Origin: Anas platyrhynchos
Taxonomy: Eukaryota; Chordata; Aves; Anseriformes; Anatidae
Reading direction: 5' to 3'
NCBI RefSeq assembly: GCF_047663525.1
Contig: NC_092612.1
Location: 5,799,501 to 5,863,500, forward strand
DNA: 64,000 nucleotides
Shown here one piece after another: positions 14,600 through 24,587 of this stretch (the stretch's first letter is position 1; the number at the start of each line of letters is the position of its first letter). The translations under genes and the position numbers were made by a program. Below the pieces are notes generated by a model, which was not told the origin of the DNA, ran no database searches, and worked only from the letters and a program-made list of their open reading frames with translations.

Positions 14600-15191
14600 T
14601 GTCCTGGTTTCAGTTAGAACAGAATTAATTTTTTTCATAGTAGCTGGTGGAATGCTGTGTTTTGGCTTAGGATGAGAAGAGTGCTGATCACACCACAATG
14701 CTTTAATTTTGCAGAGCAGTGCTTATACTAAGCCAAGGACATCTCAGCCTTTTGCTCTGTCCTGCCAACGGGCAGGCTGGGGGTGCAGTAAGAGCTTGGA
14801 GGGGACAGACCCCGGACAGGTGACCCAAACTAGCCAAAGGGGTATTCCATACCATCTGACGTCATGCTAAACAATATATAGGGGTGGCTAGCCGGGGGAG
14901 GGGGCCGGACTGCTCGGGGTGAGGCTGGGCATCGGTCAGCGGGTGGTGAGCAATTGCATTGTGCATCACTTGTTTGTACATACTATTATTACTTTCGTAT
15001 TATCACTATTGTATCATTATTATTGTTATTATTATTATTATTGTTATTGTTATTTTCCGTCTTATTAAACTGTCTTTATCTCAACTCACGGGCTTCACTT
15101 TCCATTTCTCTCCCCCGTCCCAGAGAGGGAGGGGGGAGGGTGAGCGAACGGCTGCGTGGTGTTTAGCTGCCGGCCGGGTTAAACCACGACA
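14600..15191 (+). repeat. 5' LTR of ERV A
   Basis: The LTR runs from TGTCCTGG to ACGACA and matches 20886-21473 over its whole length, with scattered substitutions and small indels. Its U3 has a CRE palindrome and a TATA box. A TTATT/GTTATT-rich tract at about 15010-15060 differs in length between LTR copies. ATTAAA near 15064 could serve as the poly(A) signal. Confidence 0.95.
14858..14880 (+). promoter_or_regulatory. CRE and TATA box in the ERV A 5' LTR
   Basis: A perfect TGACGTCA palindrome (14858-14865), the consensus site for CREB/ATF proteins, lies just upstream of TATATA (14875-14880). The same pair occurs in the 3' LTR (21144-21151 and 21162-21167) and, inverted, in the solo LTR (26736-26743 and 26720-26725). 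Its conservation in all three copies suggests it is the core promoter of the family. Confidence 0.75.
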
Positions 15192-15198
15192 GTCTTTT

Positions 15199-15216
15199 TG
15201 GCGCCCAACGTGGGGC
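15199..15216 (+). other. Primer-binding site of ERV A (tRNA-Lys1,2 type)
   Basis: TGGCGCCCAACGTGGGGC lies seven bases after the LTR end. It equals the known PBS complementary to the 3' end of tRNA-Lys1,2, used by viruses such as Mason-Pfizer monkey virus. It marks the start site of minus-strand DNA synthesis. Confidence 0.9.
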
Positions 15217-15307
15217 CCGAAAGGTTGAGATAACGGCAGATCTGACCAGAGTGTGTTAAACTAAAATTGGTGTAAGGATTAGACCTGCTTAATAGTCACT
15301 TGTCATA

Positions 15308-17560
15308 ATGCTGATTGCTTTAATCTCAACTCTGCTGCGCCTGTTTTCCAAATTGAGTATTATAGTACATTATTTTCCGTATTTGCTCTCTGTCGTGTTG
15401 TTTATCCTCTCCGGGCCCTGGTTTCAGATCATTATGGTACTGTGTGTTGTAGCAATGGCTTATGAGACGATAAGATATCTGGTCATGACTCTAACTCTTT
15501 ATTTGTATTCAGTAACATCGTCGACTCTGTACTTTGGAAACTGTATCTTGGAAACTATTAGCAATTATACCTATTGTTTTTTTCCATTAGGGAGTCAATC
15601 TGTGGAGGGGAAAGGGGAGGATATTTTTCCTTACTTGCTTACTCTCCCTTTCTCCTTCACCACCCCTGTATCCTCCTGGATCACTCTGCCTTCCTCCTTC
15701 ACCACCCTCTTATCCCCTGAGCTTGTCACAATAGCTCTCCAAGATATTGAATATTTTTGGAGATCTGCCCGGAGGCAGTATAGTTGTGGGTGGCAGGGAG
15801 TATGGGTGGATATGGGCAGGCATCTAGAGCAGTTGGCACCCCCAGTGTGTTGGAAATTCACCCCTGAACAATGGCAAAATCCTCAAAAACTGGCAGAATG
15901 CTTGAAAAAAAGGTGTCATGATTCTGGCAGTTCCAAAGTAACACAAATCATTGTAACGTGCTGGGGCCTGGCTCATGCCTATCGAGCTGCCATTGATACT
16001 GCTATCAACTTAGTGACAGACCCTGCGGCCACTCCAAGCCCTGTGACAGATCCAACGGCCACTGTGACCCCTACGGTGGACTCTGCAGCTGCTCCAGTCC
16101 CAGTTCCTGCAACTGCTCCAGTCCCAGCTCCTGCACCCGCTCCGGCTCCAGCTCCTGCACCCGCTCCAGTTCCAGCTCCGGCTGCTACTCCAGTCCCAGT
16201 TCCTGCAGCCGCTCCAGCTCCAGCTCCTGCAGCCACTCCAGCTCCTGTGGCTGTGTCAGAGAAACGAGCTGTAGCAGTGCAAGTTGACCCTGCAGAGGGT
16301 ATTCCAACCTCTGTGGCAGACCCTGTAACAAAGTCAGAGAAACGAGCAGTAGCAGTGCAAGCTGCCCCTGTAGAGAAGGTGAAAAAATGGTATAGAGAGT
16401 CAGGTCGTTTAGAACGCAGAGAGTCTTCTGCCAATCCAGGTGAGGCTTCTGCCAAAACTAGGTATAGAGATGACGAGGATGACGACGATGCTGGGCCATC
16501 AAGGATTCAGGAGGAGGAAGATGAGGATGTCGAAAAATCAACAGTAACTACCCGAAGCCTAAACGAGCGCGAGCTACGAGATGTGCGAAAAGATTTTGGT
16601 CGCTGTATAGGTGAGCAGCTTGTCACCTGGCTGCTCCGGTGCTGGGACTCTGGAGCCAATTGTGTGGAATTAGACGGCAGGGAAGCCAAGCGGCTGGGAT
16701 CCCTTGCTCGAGACGCCGGCATTGACAAAGCAATTGCAGATGGAGCACAATCCACCAGCCTCTGGAGGCGTCTCCTCTCAGCTGTGAGGGAAAGGTATCC
16801 CTTCAAGGAAGAACTTTTATGTCTACCAGGCAAGTGGACCACTATGGAGAAGGGAATCCAGTACCTGAGGGAATTAGCCGTACGGGAAGTGATTTATGAG
16901 GATCCAGACCTCAGACAAACATCCAAAGACCCAGATGAAGTCAAGTGTACACGACCCATGTGGCGGAAGTTTGTACGGAGTGCACCATCATCATATGCCA
17001 GCTCATTGGCAATAATGGCCTGGAAAGAGGATGAGGAACCCACAGTGGATGAAGTGGCTAAACAACTCCGGCAGTACGAAGAAAGTCTCTCCTCTTCCTT
17101 ACAGGCCTGCGTCTCAGCTGTGGAGAAACTTTCTGAAAAGGTTCACCAACTTGAAGAGAATCTATCTTCCTCCCCACCTGAACCAACCAGTGTCCAACGA
17201 CCGAAAGAGAACACCTGGGAGAAAACACTTTCTGAAAAGGTTCACCAACTTGAAGAGAGATTATTCTCCTCTGTACCTGTACAGAGCAGTGTCTCAGCTA
17301 TCAGGGGTAGGCGTTCATCTACACAAGGAAGACGGTATGGTGGGTACTCACCCCGTGCCACCCTGTGGTTTTACTTACGAGACCATGGAGAGGACATGAG
17401 AAAATGGGATGGAAATTCTACCGCGACCCTAGAGGCACGGGTACGTGAGTTGCAAAAGAAAACAATCAGGAAAAAGGGATTCTCTGAAAAGTTTGCTGCT
17501 CCAACTTCCAGCAGACAGTCCTTCAAACACAGAAACGAAGAAGATTCTGACCAGGATTAG
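15308..17560 (+). CDS. gag: ERV A Gag-like polyprotein
   Basis: This is an open frame of 750 codons beginning about 115 bases after the 5' LTR. By position it is the capsid polyprotein. The N terminus is unusual: residues 1 to about 95 hold several hydrophobic stretches rather than a myristoylation signal. A Pro/Ala-rich low-complexity repeat spans about 260-314, and an acidic Asp/Glu run lies near 388-407. The region at about 435-590 resembles retroviral Gag in composition, but I cannot prove it is capsid. A 31-nt stretch is repeated 99 nt apart near 17129 and 17228 and encodes a predicted coiled-coil heptad segment (KVHQLEE). I see no CCHC zinc knuckle. It ends in TAG in the same frame as pol. 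The name rests on position, so the detailed function is uncertain. Confidence 0.8.
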   Translation: MLIALISTLLRLFSKLSIIVHYFPYLLSVVLFILSGPWFQIIMVLCVVAMAYETIRYLVMTLTLYLYSVTSSTLYFGNCILETISNYTYCFFPLGSQSVEGKGEDIFPYLLTLPFSFTTPVSSWITLPSSFTTLLSPELVTIALQDIEYFWRSARRQYSCGWQGVWVDMGRHLEQLAPPVCWKFTPEQWQNPQKLAECLKKRCHDSGSSKVTQIIVTCWGLAHAYRAAIDTAINLVTDPAATPSPVTDPTATVTPTVDSAAAPVPVPATAPVPAPAPAPAPAPAPAPVPAPAATPVPVPAAAPAPAPAATPAPVAVSEKRAVAVQVDPAEGIPTSVADPVTKSEKRAVAVQAAPVEKVKKWYRESGRLERRESSANPGEASAKTRYRDDEDDDDAGPSRIQEEEDEDVEKSTVTTRSLNERELRDVRKDFGRCIGEQLVTWLLRCWDSGANCVELDGREAKRLGSLARDAGIDKAIADGAQSTSLWRRLLSAVRERYPFKEELLCLPGKWTTMEKGIQYLRELAVREVIYEDPDLRQTSKDPDEVKCTRPMWRKFVRSAPSSYASSLAIMAWKEDEEPTVDEVAKQLRQYEESLSSSLQACVSAVEKLSEKVHQLEENLSSSPPEPTSVQRPKENTWEKTLSEKVHQLEERLFSSVPVQSSVSAIRGRRSSTQGRRYGGYSPRATLWFYLRDHGEDMRKWDGNSTATLEARVRELQKKTIRKKGFSEKFAAPTSSRQSFKHRNEEDSDQD

Positions 17561-17588
17561 GGGGGCCCTGCCTCCAGCCAGGGGGAGG
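17558..17588 (+). promoter_or_regulatory. Possible gag-pol stop-codon readthrough signal
   Basis: The gag TAG is followed by GGGGG, and pol continues in the same frame. Gammaretroviruses read through UAG followed by G-rich sequence and a pseudoknot. Here CCCTG (17566-17570) can pair with CAGGG (17579-17583), and CCTCC (17571-17575) can pair with GGAGG (17584-17588). The two stems would interleave like a pseudoknot, but the connecting loops are too short unless some pairs open. A plain hairpin is the simpler reading. Confidence 0.5.
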
Positions 17589-17614
17589 AAAGGGACAATC
17601 GAGTTTATTGGACT

Positions 17615-19651
17615 GTGTGGATTCGATGGCCTGGCACGTCACACGCACAGAAGTATAAGGCTTTAGTAGACACTGGTGCACAATGTACTATAATGCCATC
17701 GAGCTATAAAGGACCAGAGCCCATCTATATTTGTGGAGTGACAGGGGGATCTCAGCAGTTGACTGTATTGGAGGCTGAAGTGAGTCTGACTGGGAATGAG
17801 TGGGAAAAGCACCGCATTGTGACTGGCCCGGAGGCTCCATGTATCCTTGGCATAGACTATCTTAGAAGAGGATATTGCAAGGACCCAAAAGGGTTCCGGT
17901 GGGCTTTTGGTATAGCTGCCTTAGAGACAGAGGGCATTAAACAATTATCTACCTTGCCTGGTCTCTCAGAGGACCCTTCTGTTGTGGGGTTGCTGAGGGT
18001 CGAAGAACAGCAAATGCCAATCGCTACCACAACTGTGCACCGGCGGCAATATCGCACTAACCGAGACTCCCTGATTCCCATCCATAAGCTAATTCGTCAA
18101 TTGGAGAGCCAAGGAGTGATCAGCAAGACCCATTCACCTTTCAATAGTCCCATATGGCCAGTGCGAAAGTCTAATGGCGAGTGGAGACTAACAGTGGACT
18201 ATCGTGGCCTGAACGAAGTCACGCCACCACTGAGTGCTGCAGTGCCGGACATGCTGGAACTTCAGTACGAACTTGAGTCGAAGGCAGCCAAGTGGTACGC
18301 CACAATTGATATCGCTAATGCATTTTTCTCCATCCCTCTAGCAGCAGAGTGCAGGCCACAATTTGCCTTCACTTGGAGGGGAGTCCAATATACTTGGAAT
18401 CGGCTGCCCCAGGGGTGGAAACACAGCCCTATCATTTGCCATGGGCTGATCCAGTCTGCGCTAGAGCAGGGGGAAGCTCCTGAACACCTGCAGTACATCG
18501 ATGACATTATTGTGTGGGGTGACACAGCAGAGGAAGTTTTCGAGAAAGGGAAGAAAATAGTCCAAATCCTTCTGAAAGCCGGTTTTGCCATAAAACAAAA
18601 TAAAGTCAAAGGACCTGCACGAGAGATCCAGTTTTTAGGAATAAAATGGCAAGATGGACGTCGTCAAATCCCAATGGATGTGATCAACAAAAGAACAGCT
18701 ATGTCTCCACCAACTAACAAAAAAGAAACACAGACTTTTCTAGGTGTTGTGGGGTTTTGGAGAATGCACATCCCAAATTACAGTCTGATTGTAAACCCGC
18801 TCTACCAAGTAACCCGTAAGAAGAATGAGTTTGAATGGGGCCCTGAACAACGACAAGCCTTTGAACAAATCAAGCAGGAAATAGTCCATGCAGTAGCCCT
18901 TGGGCCAGTTCGAACAGGACTAGATGTAAAGAATGTGCTCTACACTGCAGCCGGGGAGAATGGCCCCACCTGGAGCCTCTGGCAGAAAGAACCTGGGGAA
19001 ACTCGAGGTCGGCCTCTGGGGTTTTGGAGTCGGGGATACAGAGGATCTGAGGCCCGCTATACTCCAACTGAAAAGGAGATATTGGCAGCATATGAAGGAG
19101 TTCGATCTGCTTCGGAGGTGGTCGGTACTGAAGTGCAGCTCCTCCTAGCACCCCGATTGCCAGTACTAGGCTGGATGTTCAAGGGAAGGGTCCCCTCTAC
19201 GCATCATGCAACTGATGCTACATGGAGCAAGTGGGTTGCACTGATTACTCAGCGGGCTCGAATAGGAAACCCCAGTCGCCCAGGAATATTGGAAGTGATC
19301 ATGGACTGGCCAGAAGGCAAATACTTTGGGATATCATCAGAGGAGGAGGTGGGTCGTGCTGAAGAAGCCCCGCTGTACAACCAGTTACCAGAGAATGAAA
19401 AGAAATATGCCCTGTTCACTGATGGGTCCTGTCGTATTGTGGGGAAGCATCGAAGATGGAAGGCTGCTGTATGGAGTCCTACGCGACGAGTTGCAGAAGC
19501 TGCTGAGGGAGAAGGTGAATCAAGTCAGTTTGCAGAAGTGAAAGCCATTCAGCTGGCTTTAGACATTGCTGAACGAGAAAAATGGCCAGTTCTCTATCTC
19601 TACACCGATTCATGGATGGTAGCAAATGCCCTGTGGGGATGGTTACAGTAA
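17615..19651 (+). CDS. pol: ERV A Pro-Pol: protease, reverse transcriptase, RNase H
   Basis: The frame is open from just after the gag stop; the first Met is at 17615, but real synthesis would be by readthrough. The retropepsin active site DTGA lies near residue 20, followed by the GID flap-side segment. Reverse transcriptase shows the LPQGW motif and the catalytic YIDD at about 18497, followed by the thumb and connection. The RNase H domain starts with TDGS at about 19420 and shows a later TDSW motif. A TAA at 19649-19651 stops the frame at the end of RNase H. The integrase continues in the same frame immediately after it, so this is a nonsense change rather than a frameshift. Otherwise all catalytic motifs I looked for are present. 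Confidence 0.9.
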   Translation: MWIRWPGTSHAQKYKALVDTGAQCTIMPSSYKGPEPIYICGVTGGSQQLTVLEAEVSLTGNEWEKHRIVTGPEAPCILGIDYLRRGYCKDPKGFRWAFGIAALETEGIKQLSTLPGLSEDPSVVGLLRVEEQQMPIATTTVHRRQYRTNRDSLIPIHKLIRQLESQGVISKTHSPFNSPIWPVRKSNGEWRLTVDYRGLNEVTPPLSAAVPDMLELQYELESKAAKWYATIDIANAFFSIPLAAECRPQFAFTWRGVQYTWNRLPQGWKHSPIICHGLIQSALEQGEAPEHLQYIDDIIVWGDTAEEVFEKGKKIVQILLKAGFAIKQNKVKGPAREIQFLGIKWQDGRRQIPMDVINKRTAMSPPTNKKETQTFLGVVGFWRMHIPNYSLIVNPLYQVTRKKNEFEWGPEQRQAFEQIKQEIVHAVALGPVRTGLDVKNVLYTAAGENGPTWSLWQKEPGETRGRPLGFWSRGYRGSEARYTPTEKEILAAYEGVRSASEVVGTEVQLLLAPRLPVLGWMFKGRVPSTHHATDATWSKWVALITQRARIGNPSRPGILEVIMDWPEGKYFGISSEEEVGRAEEAPLYNQLPENEKKYALFTDGSCRIVGKHRRWKAAVWSPTRRVAEAAEGEGESSQFAEVKAIQLALDIAEREKWPVLYLYTDSWMVANALWGWLQ

Positions 19652-20746
19652 TGGAAGCAAAACAACTGGCAGCGTAGGGGCAAACCCATCTGGGCTGCGG
19701 CATTGTGGCAAGATATTGCTGCTCGGGTAGAGAACCTGGCTGTGAAAGTACGCCACGTAGATGCTCATGTGCCCAAGAATCGGGCTACTGAAGAACATCA
19801 AAACAACCAGCAGGTAGATCAGGCTGCTAAGATTGAAGTAGCTCAGGTGGACCTGGATTGGCAGCATAAAGGTGAATTATTTATAGCCCGATGGGCCCAT
19901 GACACCTCAGGCCATCAAGGTAGAGATGCAACATACAGATGGGCTCGTGATCAAGGGGTGGACCTGACCATGGACGCTATAGCACAGGTTATTCATGACT
20001 GTGAAACATGTGCTGCAATCAAGCAAGCCAAACGGTCAAAGCCTCTTTGGTATGGCGGACGGTGGCTGAAATATAAATATGGAGAGGCCTGGCAGATTGA
20101 TTACATCACACTCCCTCAAACTCGCAATGGCAAGCGCCACGTACTTACAATGGTGGAAGCAACCACCGGATGGCTGGAAACATATCCTGTGCCTCATGCC
20201 ACCGCCCGGAACACCATCCTGGGCCTTGAAAAGCAAGTCCTATGGCGACATGGCACCCCAGAAAGAATAGAGTCAGACAATGGGACTCACTTCCGAAACA
20301 ACCTTATAGACACTTGGGCCAAAGAACATGGTATTGAATGGGTGTATCACATCCCCTATCATGCACCAGCCTCCGGGAAAGTTGAACGATACAATGGCCT
20401 GTTAAAGACTACCTTGAAAGCAATGGGCGCTGGGACGTTCAAAAACTGGGATACGCATTTGGCAAAGGCCACCTGGTTAGTCAATACTAGGGGATCTGCC
20501 AACCGAGCTGGACCTGCCCAATCAAACCTGTTACGTACTGTAGATGGGGATAAAGTGCCAGTAGTGCATGTAAAAAATATGCTGGGTAAAACAGTCTGGG
20601 CTACTCCTGCCTCAGGAAAAGGCAAACCTATTCGTGGAATTGTTTTCGCTCAGGGACCGGGATACACTTGGTGGGTGATGCAAAAGAACGGAGAGGTCCG
20701 GTGTGTACCTCAAGGAGATTTAATACTGGGTGAGAATAGCCCATGA
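19652..20746 (+). pseudogene. pol: ERV A integrase, cut off from pol by one stop
   Basis: This continues pol after the in-frame TAA; the first Met is at 19703. It has an N-terminal His-His-Cys-Cys zinc-binding region (HDTSGH followed by CETC) and the DDE catalytic residues. Those are Asp in QIDY at about 20095, Asp in SDNG at about 20275, and Glu in KVER at about 20385. A C-terminal DNA-binding region ends at a TGA or TAG-type stop near 20746. Integrase inserts viral DNA into the host chromosome. Because of the upstream stop it could be made only by further readthrough, so this copy is probably not autonomous. No env and no dUTPase follow. Confidence 0.88.
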
Positions 20747-20867
20747 GCTGAATTGTACCATGTTAATTAGTATAATATACTGTATGTTATCACTACCATG
20801 ATTACTATAGGTGACTAATTAGAATGTATGGAAAAGAGTGTAACCTGAGCATGACATAAATGGTATG

Positions 20868-20885
20868 GAATAAGGGGTGGATAGA
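20868..20885 (+). other. Polypurine tract of ERV A
   Basis: A purine-rich run around GGAATAAGGGGTGG sits directly before the 3' LTR, where plus-strand DNA priming is expected. It is interrupted by pyrimidines, so it is a weak tract. Confidence 0.55.
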
Positions 20886-21473
20886 TGTCCTGGTTTCAGT
20901 TAGCACAGAATTAATTTTCTTCCTAGTAGCTGGTGGAATGCTGTGTTTTGGCTTAGGATGAGAAGAGTGCTGATAACACCCCGATGCTTTAATTGTTGCA
21001 GAGCAGTGCTTATACCAAGCCAAGGACATCTCAGCCTTTTGCTCTGTCCTGCCAACGGGCAGGCTGGGGGTGCAGTAAGAGCTGGGAGGGGACAGACCCA
21101 GGACAGGTGACCCAAACTAGCCAAAGGGGTATTCCATACCATCTGACGTCATGCTAAACAATATATAGGGGTGGCTAGCCGGGGGGAGGGGGCCGGACTG
21201 CTCGGGGTGAGGCTGGGCATTGGTCAGCGAGTGGTGAGCAATTGCATTGTGCATCACTTGTTTGTACATATTATTATTATTTCCCTATTATCACCATTGT
21301 ATTATTATTGTTATTATTATTTTGTTATTATTATTTTCCTGTCTTATTAAACTGTCTTTATCTCAACTCACGGGCTTCACTTTCCATTTCTCTCCCCCGT
21401 CCCAGAGAGGGAGGGGGGAGGGTGAGCGAACGGCTGCGTGGTGTTTAACTGCCGGCCGGGTTAAACCACGACA
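20886..21473 (+). repeat. 3' LTR of ERV A
   Basis: The LTR runs from TGTCCTGG to ACGACA and is the partner of 14600-15191. It differs by scattered substitutions and by the length of the TTATT tract. Its right end abuts, with no spacer, a copy of RANBP2-type intron 1 sequence. Confidence 0.95.
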
Positions 21474-22620
21474 TTACTTTTACACTGTGAGTGTAAATAT
21501 ATGTGGTTTGATCCTGCTAGGATCTATTTCTTTAGTCATCCTCAAGAACTGAGTTCACAAGTCATCAGAATTCCTTATAACATACACCTGATTGTTTTAT
21601 ACCGTTGAGTTCTGTTCATGCACACCTGTTTTATTTTTCCCTTTTCTATTGAAAATGCAGTTGCTCAGGAATTCCTGATGGTACTGTGTTACCAACTACA
21701 CGTGTTTGTTTTTTCCTTTTTATACTAGTGACTTACACAGATTTTATGTAATTACATCATAGCAAGCAAAATTTCCTTTCCTGTTTATGGAAAACTGGTT
21801 GCTTCAAAACATCTTTCCAGTGTCATCAATAAAGGCTATGTTATTAAGACTTGTATCAGCTCTCTTCAATGAGTGTTTGAGATGGATGGAAAAGCAGCAA
21901 GGCAGCCTTTCTTCCCTATGCTTCTACCTGTGCCTATGTAAATACTTCCTTATCCTGATTTAAAGGAGACACACACCTAACCTATGTATGCACTTTAGTT
22001 ATTAGGTTTAAGACAGAAACTGCAGTTTGCTTCGTAATGAACAACTTGGTTCTTCTGGCTGTTTTCTGAATCGGCACAGTCAGGAGGTTTTCCTAAAGAA
22101 AATACCTTGTCTGAGTTTAAAATGCGTACCTTCCTACCACATCTTTCTCTCTTGTTTTCAATGTAATGCGGCTTTCACCTCAAGCCTATAGTTTAGTGCT
22201 AGGTAAGGTCTTTTTGATTGTTATTATTTGTTATTATTGTATGTAGTTATTCAGTGCAGTAACAGTTCAGTAGCTGAATGCAGTCCTTACTGTGTTCATG
22301 ACGAGAAGCCCTCTTCCCCCCCCAAAAAAAGTTTATATAACTAGCCTGATAACACCGTTGGGATTTCGGACTGTGCCATGGGTTCGGGAGACCACTCTCA
22401 GCAATACTTCCTTTAAATTGTAATTCAGTTCTTCTAGTTTTTTCATGCTCCGCTGACCGTATGCGCAGCCCTACTGTGGGTGGAAACAGCCCCTGACCCC
22501 AAGGGGTATGGCCTGCCTTGTGTGGTTATATCCCAGAACGTGGCAGCCTCGTTTGCACCTCCTCCAGGCTCCGCAGTAACCCTGTGGCCCGAACTCCATG
22601 GTTTTTGCTGTGTTTCCACG
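21474..22620 (+). repeat. Segmental duplication X, copy 1 (RANBP2 intron 1 fragment)
   Basis: About 1,147 bp match 35189-36335 at a constant offset of 13,715, with only a handful of substitutions (for example near 21730 and 21946). The copy starts exactly at the ERV A 3' LTR end and stops at GTTTCCACG near 22620, where the two diverge. Copy 2 lies inside intron 1 of the RANBP2-type gene, so this copy came from that intron. No coding sequence is seen. Confidence 0.95.
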
Positions 22621-22739
22621 TTCTTCATCATGAAGACTGCGCTATCGTGCAGTAGCACCAAGGTGGTGGTCTCTGTGTCATTAACAGGAGTGTAAGTGTT
22701 TCAGACCCCACTACGTAGCACTAAGAGCATCCAAGGGTT

Positions 22740-22955
22740 CCGGGGTTCAAAGCCTGCTCCGTCACAGAAATATTTCAGAAGGATGGGACTGCTACAGGCC
22801 AGGTAGTCCAAACATTTGCTCAAGGCAGGTCTACCTTCAAAGCTGCCCCAACAGCAAAAGTCATACCCAGCCAAGTTTTGAGTATCTCCAAGGGAGATCT
22901 CACAAGCCTCTGTAGGCAATATGTCACAGTGTTCAATCACCCTCCAGGTGTTGGT
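22740..22955 (+). mobile_element. Old CR1-like LINE fragment
   Basis: The stretch recalls the 3' part of avian CR1 elements: a CCAGGTAGTCCAA-like start, CTCCAAGGGAGATCTCACAAGCC, then GGCAATATGTCACAGTGTTCAATCACCCTCC. That is the CR1 order of phrases, heavily diverged. CR1 is the main LINE of birds and reptiles, which supports an avian source. The boundaries are approximate. Confidence 0.6.
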
Positions 22956-23993
22956 GGTTTGTTTTTTTTTTTCTGTATTCTTATTATTGCAGTCCTGTCT
23001 CCAGTGGTGGGTTGCCCAAATTCACACTGCTCCCTCGGGAGTTGTCTTCAGAGTGGACTATCATTGAAATAATACCCATGGAGTTTGTCATCAAGGGCAT
23101 TATGAAAAGCAGCGCAAAACAGGGAGGGAGCTAGCAATTAGACAATTAACCTGGACAATTGCCGGTCTAGTGTTGAAGCTGACTTCCTGGCCTGTCAGCA
23201 TTATAAATATTTCACCTAGCTGGACATGCTTTCTTTAAAGAGGCTGAGTTTATTATTGTTGTTTGAACCGTGACCCCTACTAGGTCTCTCAAAGAAGGCT
23301 GTGGGCCTGGGATTTCGGAATGGATGCCTCAGCTTTGCCCCCTTCTTACTGCATGGGATCAATCATGCACGAGGAAGAGAGATTCCTTTTGAAGCTCCTG
23401 CTTAGAATAACAGTAGGGAGCGCTTCAGAAAGCCCAATGGATGTAGCTGTAGGGGGAAGGAGCTGAGCCTAAAGCCTTCCTGCCTCCAGCAGCGGCAAAT
23501 CCTGAGCTCAGTTCCCACCAAGGTATCAAAACATGTAGTGAGCCAAGCTGAGTGTGGTCTGGTTGTAAGGTTAGCAATGAATATGGTCAACTGCTGTCCT
23601 GCCGGGCGGGCTACCCTCCTGGTGCTGCAACCACTGGGGACAACACGGTGCCAGTTCCACAGAGATGCTGACCAGCGTCAAGGCGCTTGACCTGGTCTGC
23701 ATGAAGGCAATTTCACATCACGAAAAGCAAAGATTTCCTCCAGTGACTCCCGAGCCAGCTCTCAGGTTCTCCTCTGCACCAGCGCTAAGACTTTTAATCC
23801 TCAGCCTGGCAGGTGTTGACAAACTTTGTAATCCTCATCATTTAAAAAGAAGAGGGGAAAAAAATGCTGTTTCTTCGTATGGAATTAAAGCCAATGTGTA
23901 AAGAAATCCCCATTAATAGGGCAAATAATAAAACAGAGGGTTAACTCCGGCAGGGTGTCAGGTGGCTGCTGCTTACAGAAACAAGGTGGATAC
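22956..23993. other. Unassigned intergenic sequence
   Basis: No long open frame, splice-bounded exon or repeat that I recognise. A T-rich run lies near 22963. The stretch ends at the left target site of ERV B. Confidence 0.6.
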
Positions 23994-24566
23994 TGATTAA
24001 GGAGGTATTGGGGAGGCATTGGGGAGGCAAGGACAATCCCCAGACAAGGACTGTATATCTCGAAACAAGACACTGGAACTCATGATAAGGAAGCGGCAGA
24101 CGGACAGAGAAACAAATGGAAGGACTATAAATCTCAAAACTGGACATTGGAATTCATTATAAAGATACAACAAATGGAAGAATTGGCAACAACCAGCTCT
24201 CGCAATTAAGAAATGTGCCAATTCAGCAGATTCCTGACCAAAGGTGAAAAGTACACTGTGAGGAAGACTCGGGGTCTTCCTCCCAAAGACCCCTGCCCAC
24301 GTCCCAAAGACCCCTGCCCACAATTCTTGGGAGGCTCTACGCAGGCGCAAGGTGCCAAAAGGCTAATTAGCATGAGAAGCGAGGGAAGGCGGGGATAGGT
24401 AATGCATATGTATAGGCGCTTGTAGAATATTGATAGATTGATTGTATAAATTCAAGACTGCTTTCCGCTTTGGGTATGCACGATAGGTGGAGAGATCCCC
24501 CGTGCATCCAGCGCTGCAATAAAGAATATACCACTTAAAGGAATTTCAGCTTCGATCTTTGAATCA
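23994..24566 (+). repeat. 5' LTR of ERV B
   Basis: The LTR runs from TGATTAAGG to GAATCA, 573 bp. TATAAA is at 24445-24450 and the poly(A) signal AATAAA at 24518-24523. A short direct repeat, AAAGACCCCTGCCCAC, occurs twice near 24285-24320. It matches 31529-32101. Confidence 0.95.
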
Positions 24567-24569
24567 ATC

Positions 24570-24587
24570 TGGCACCCCAGATGGGAC
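24570..24587 (+). other. Primer-binding site of ERV B (probable tRNA-Arg)
   Basis: TGGCACCCCAGATGGGAC lies three bases after the LTR end. From memory its complement fits the 3' end of vertebrate tRNA-Arg(CCU); a tRNA table would settle it. The position and the TGG start make it the PBS in any case. Confidence 0.7.

Larger units (their letters stand above)
14600..21473 (+). mobile_element. ERV A: env-less ERVL-like endogenous retrovirus
   Basis: This is a provirus with two LTRs of about 590 bp that start TGTCCTGGTTTCAG and end ACGACA. Its order is PBS, gag, protease, reverse transcriptase, RNase H, integrase, then a short polypurine stretch and the 3' LTR. Only about 140 bp separate the integrase stop from the 3' LTR, so there is no room for env. 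Class: the RT motif is YIDD, and a solo LTR of this family at 26389 has a 5-bp target duplication. Both point to ERVL (class III), although the PBS is the Lys1,2 type usual for betaretroviruses. The two LTRs differ by a few percent by eye. The flanks are TGAGG on the left and TTACT on the right. They do not match, so the left or right side was rearranged after insertion. Confidence 0.93.

Noticed and set aside
15979..16455. Long antisense open frame opposite the ERV A gag
   Set aside because: It is the shadow of the Pro/Ala-rich repeat, read as Ala/Gly/Thr on the other strand.
17566..17588. A confident gammaretroviral readthrough pseudoknot
   Set aside because: Both stems can be drawn, but the loops would be zero bases long. 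It is kept only as a possible signal until folded and compared with other copies.
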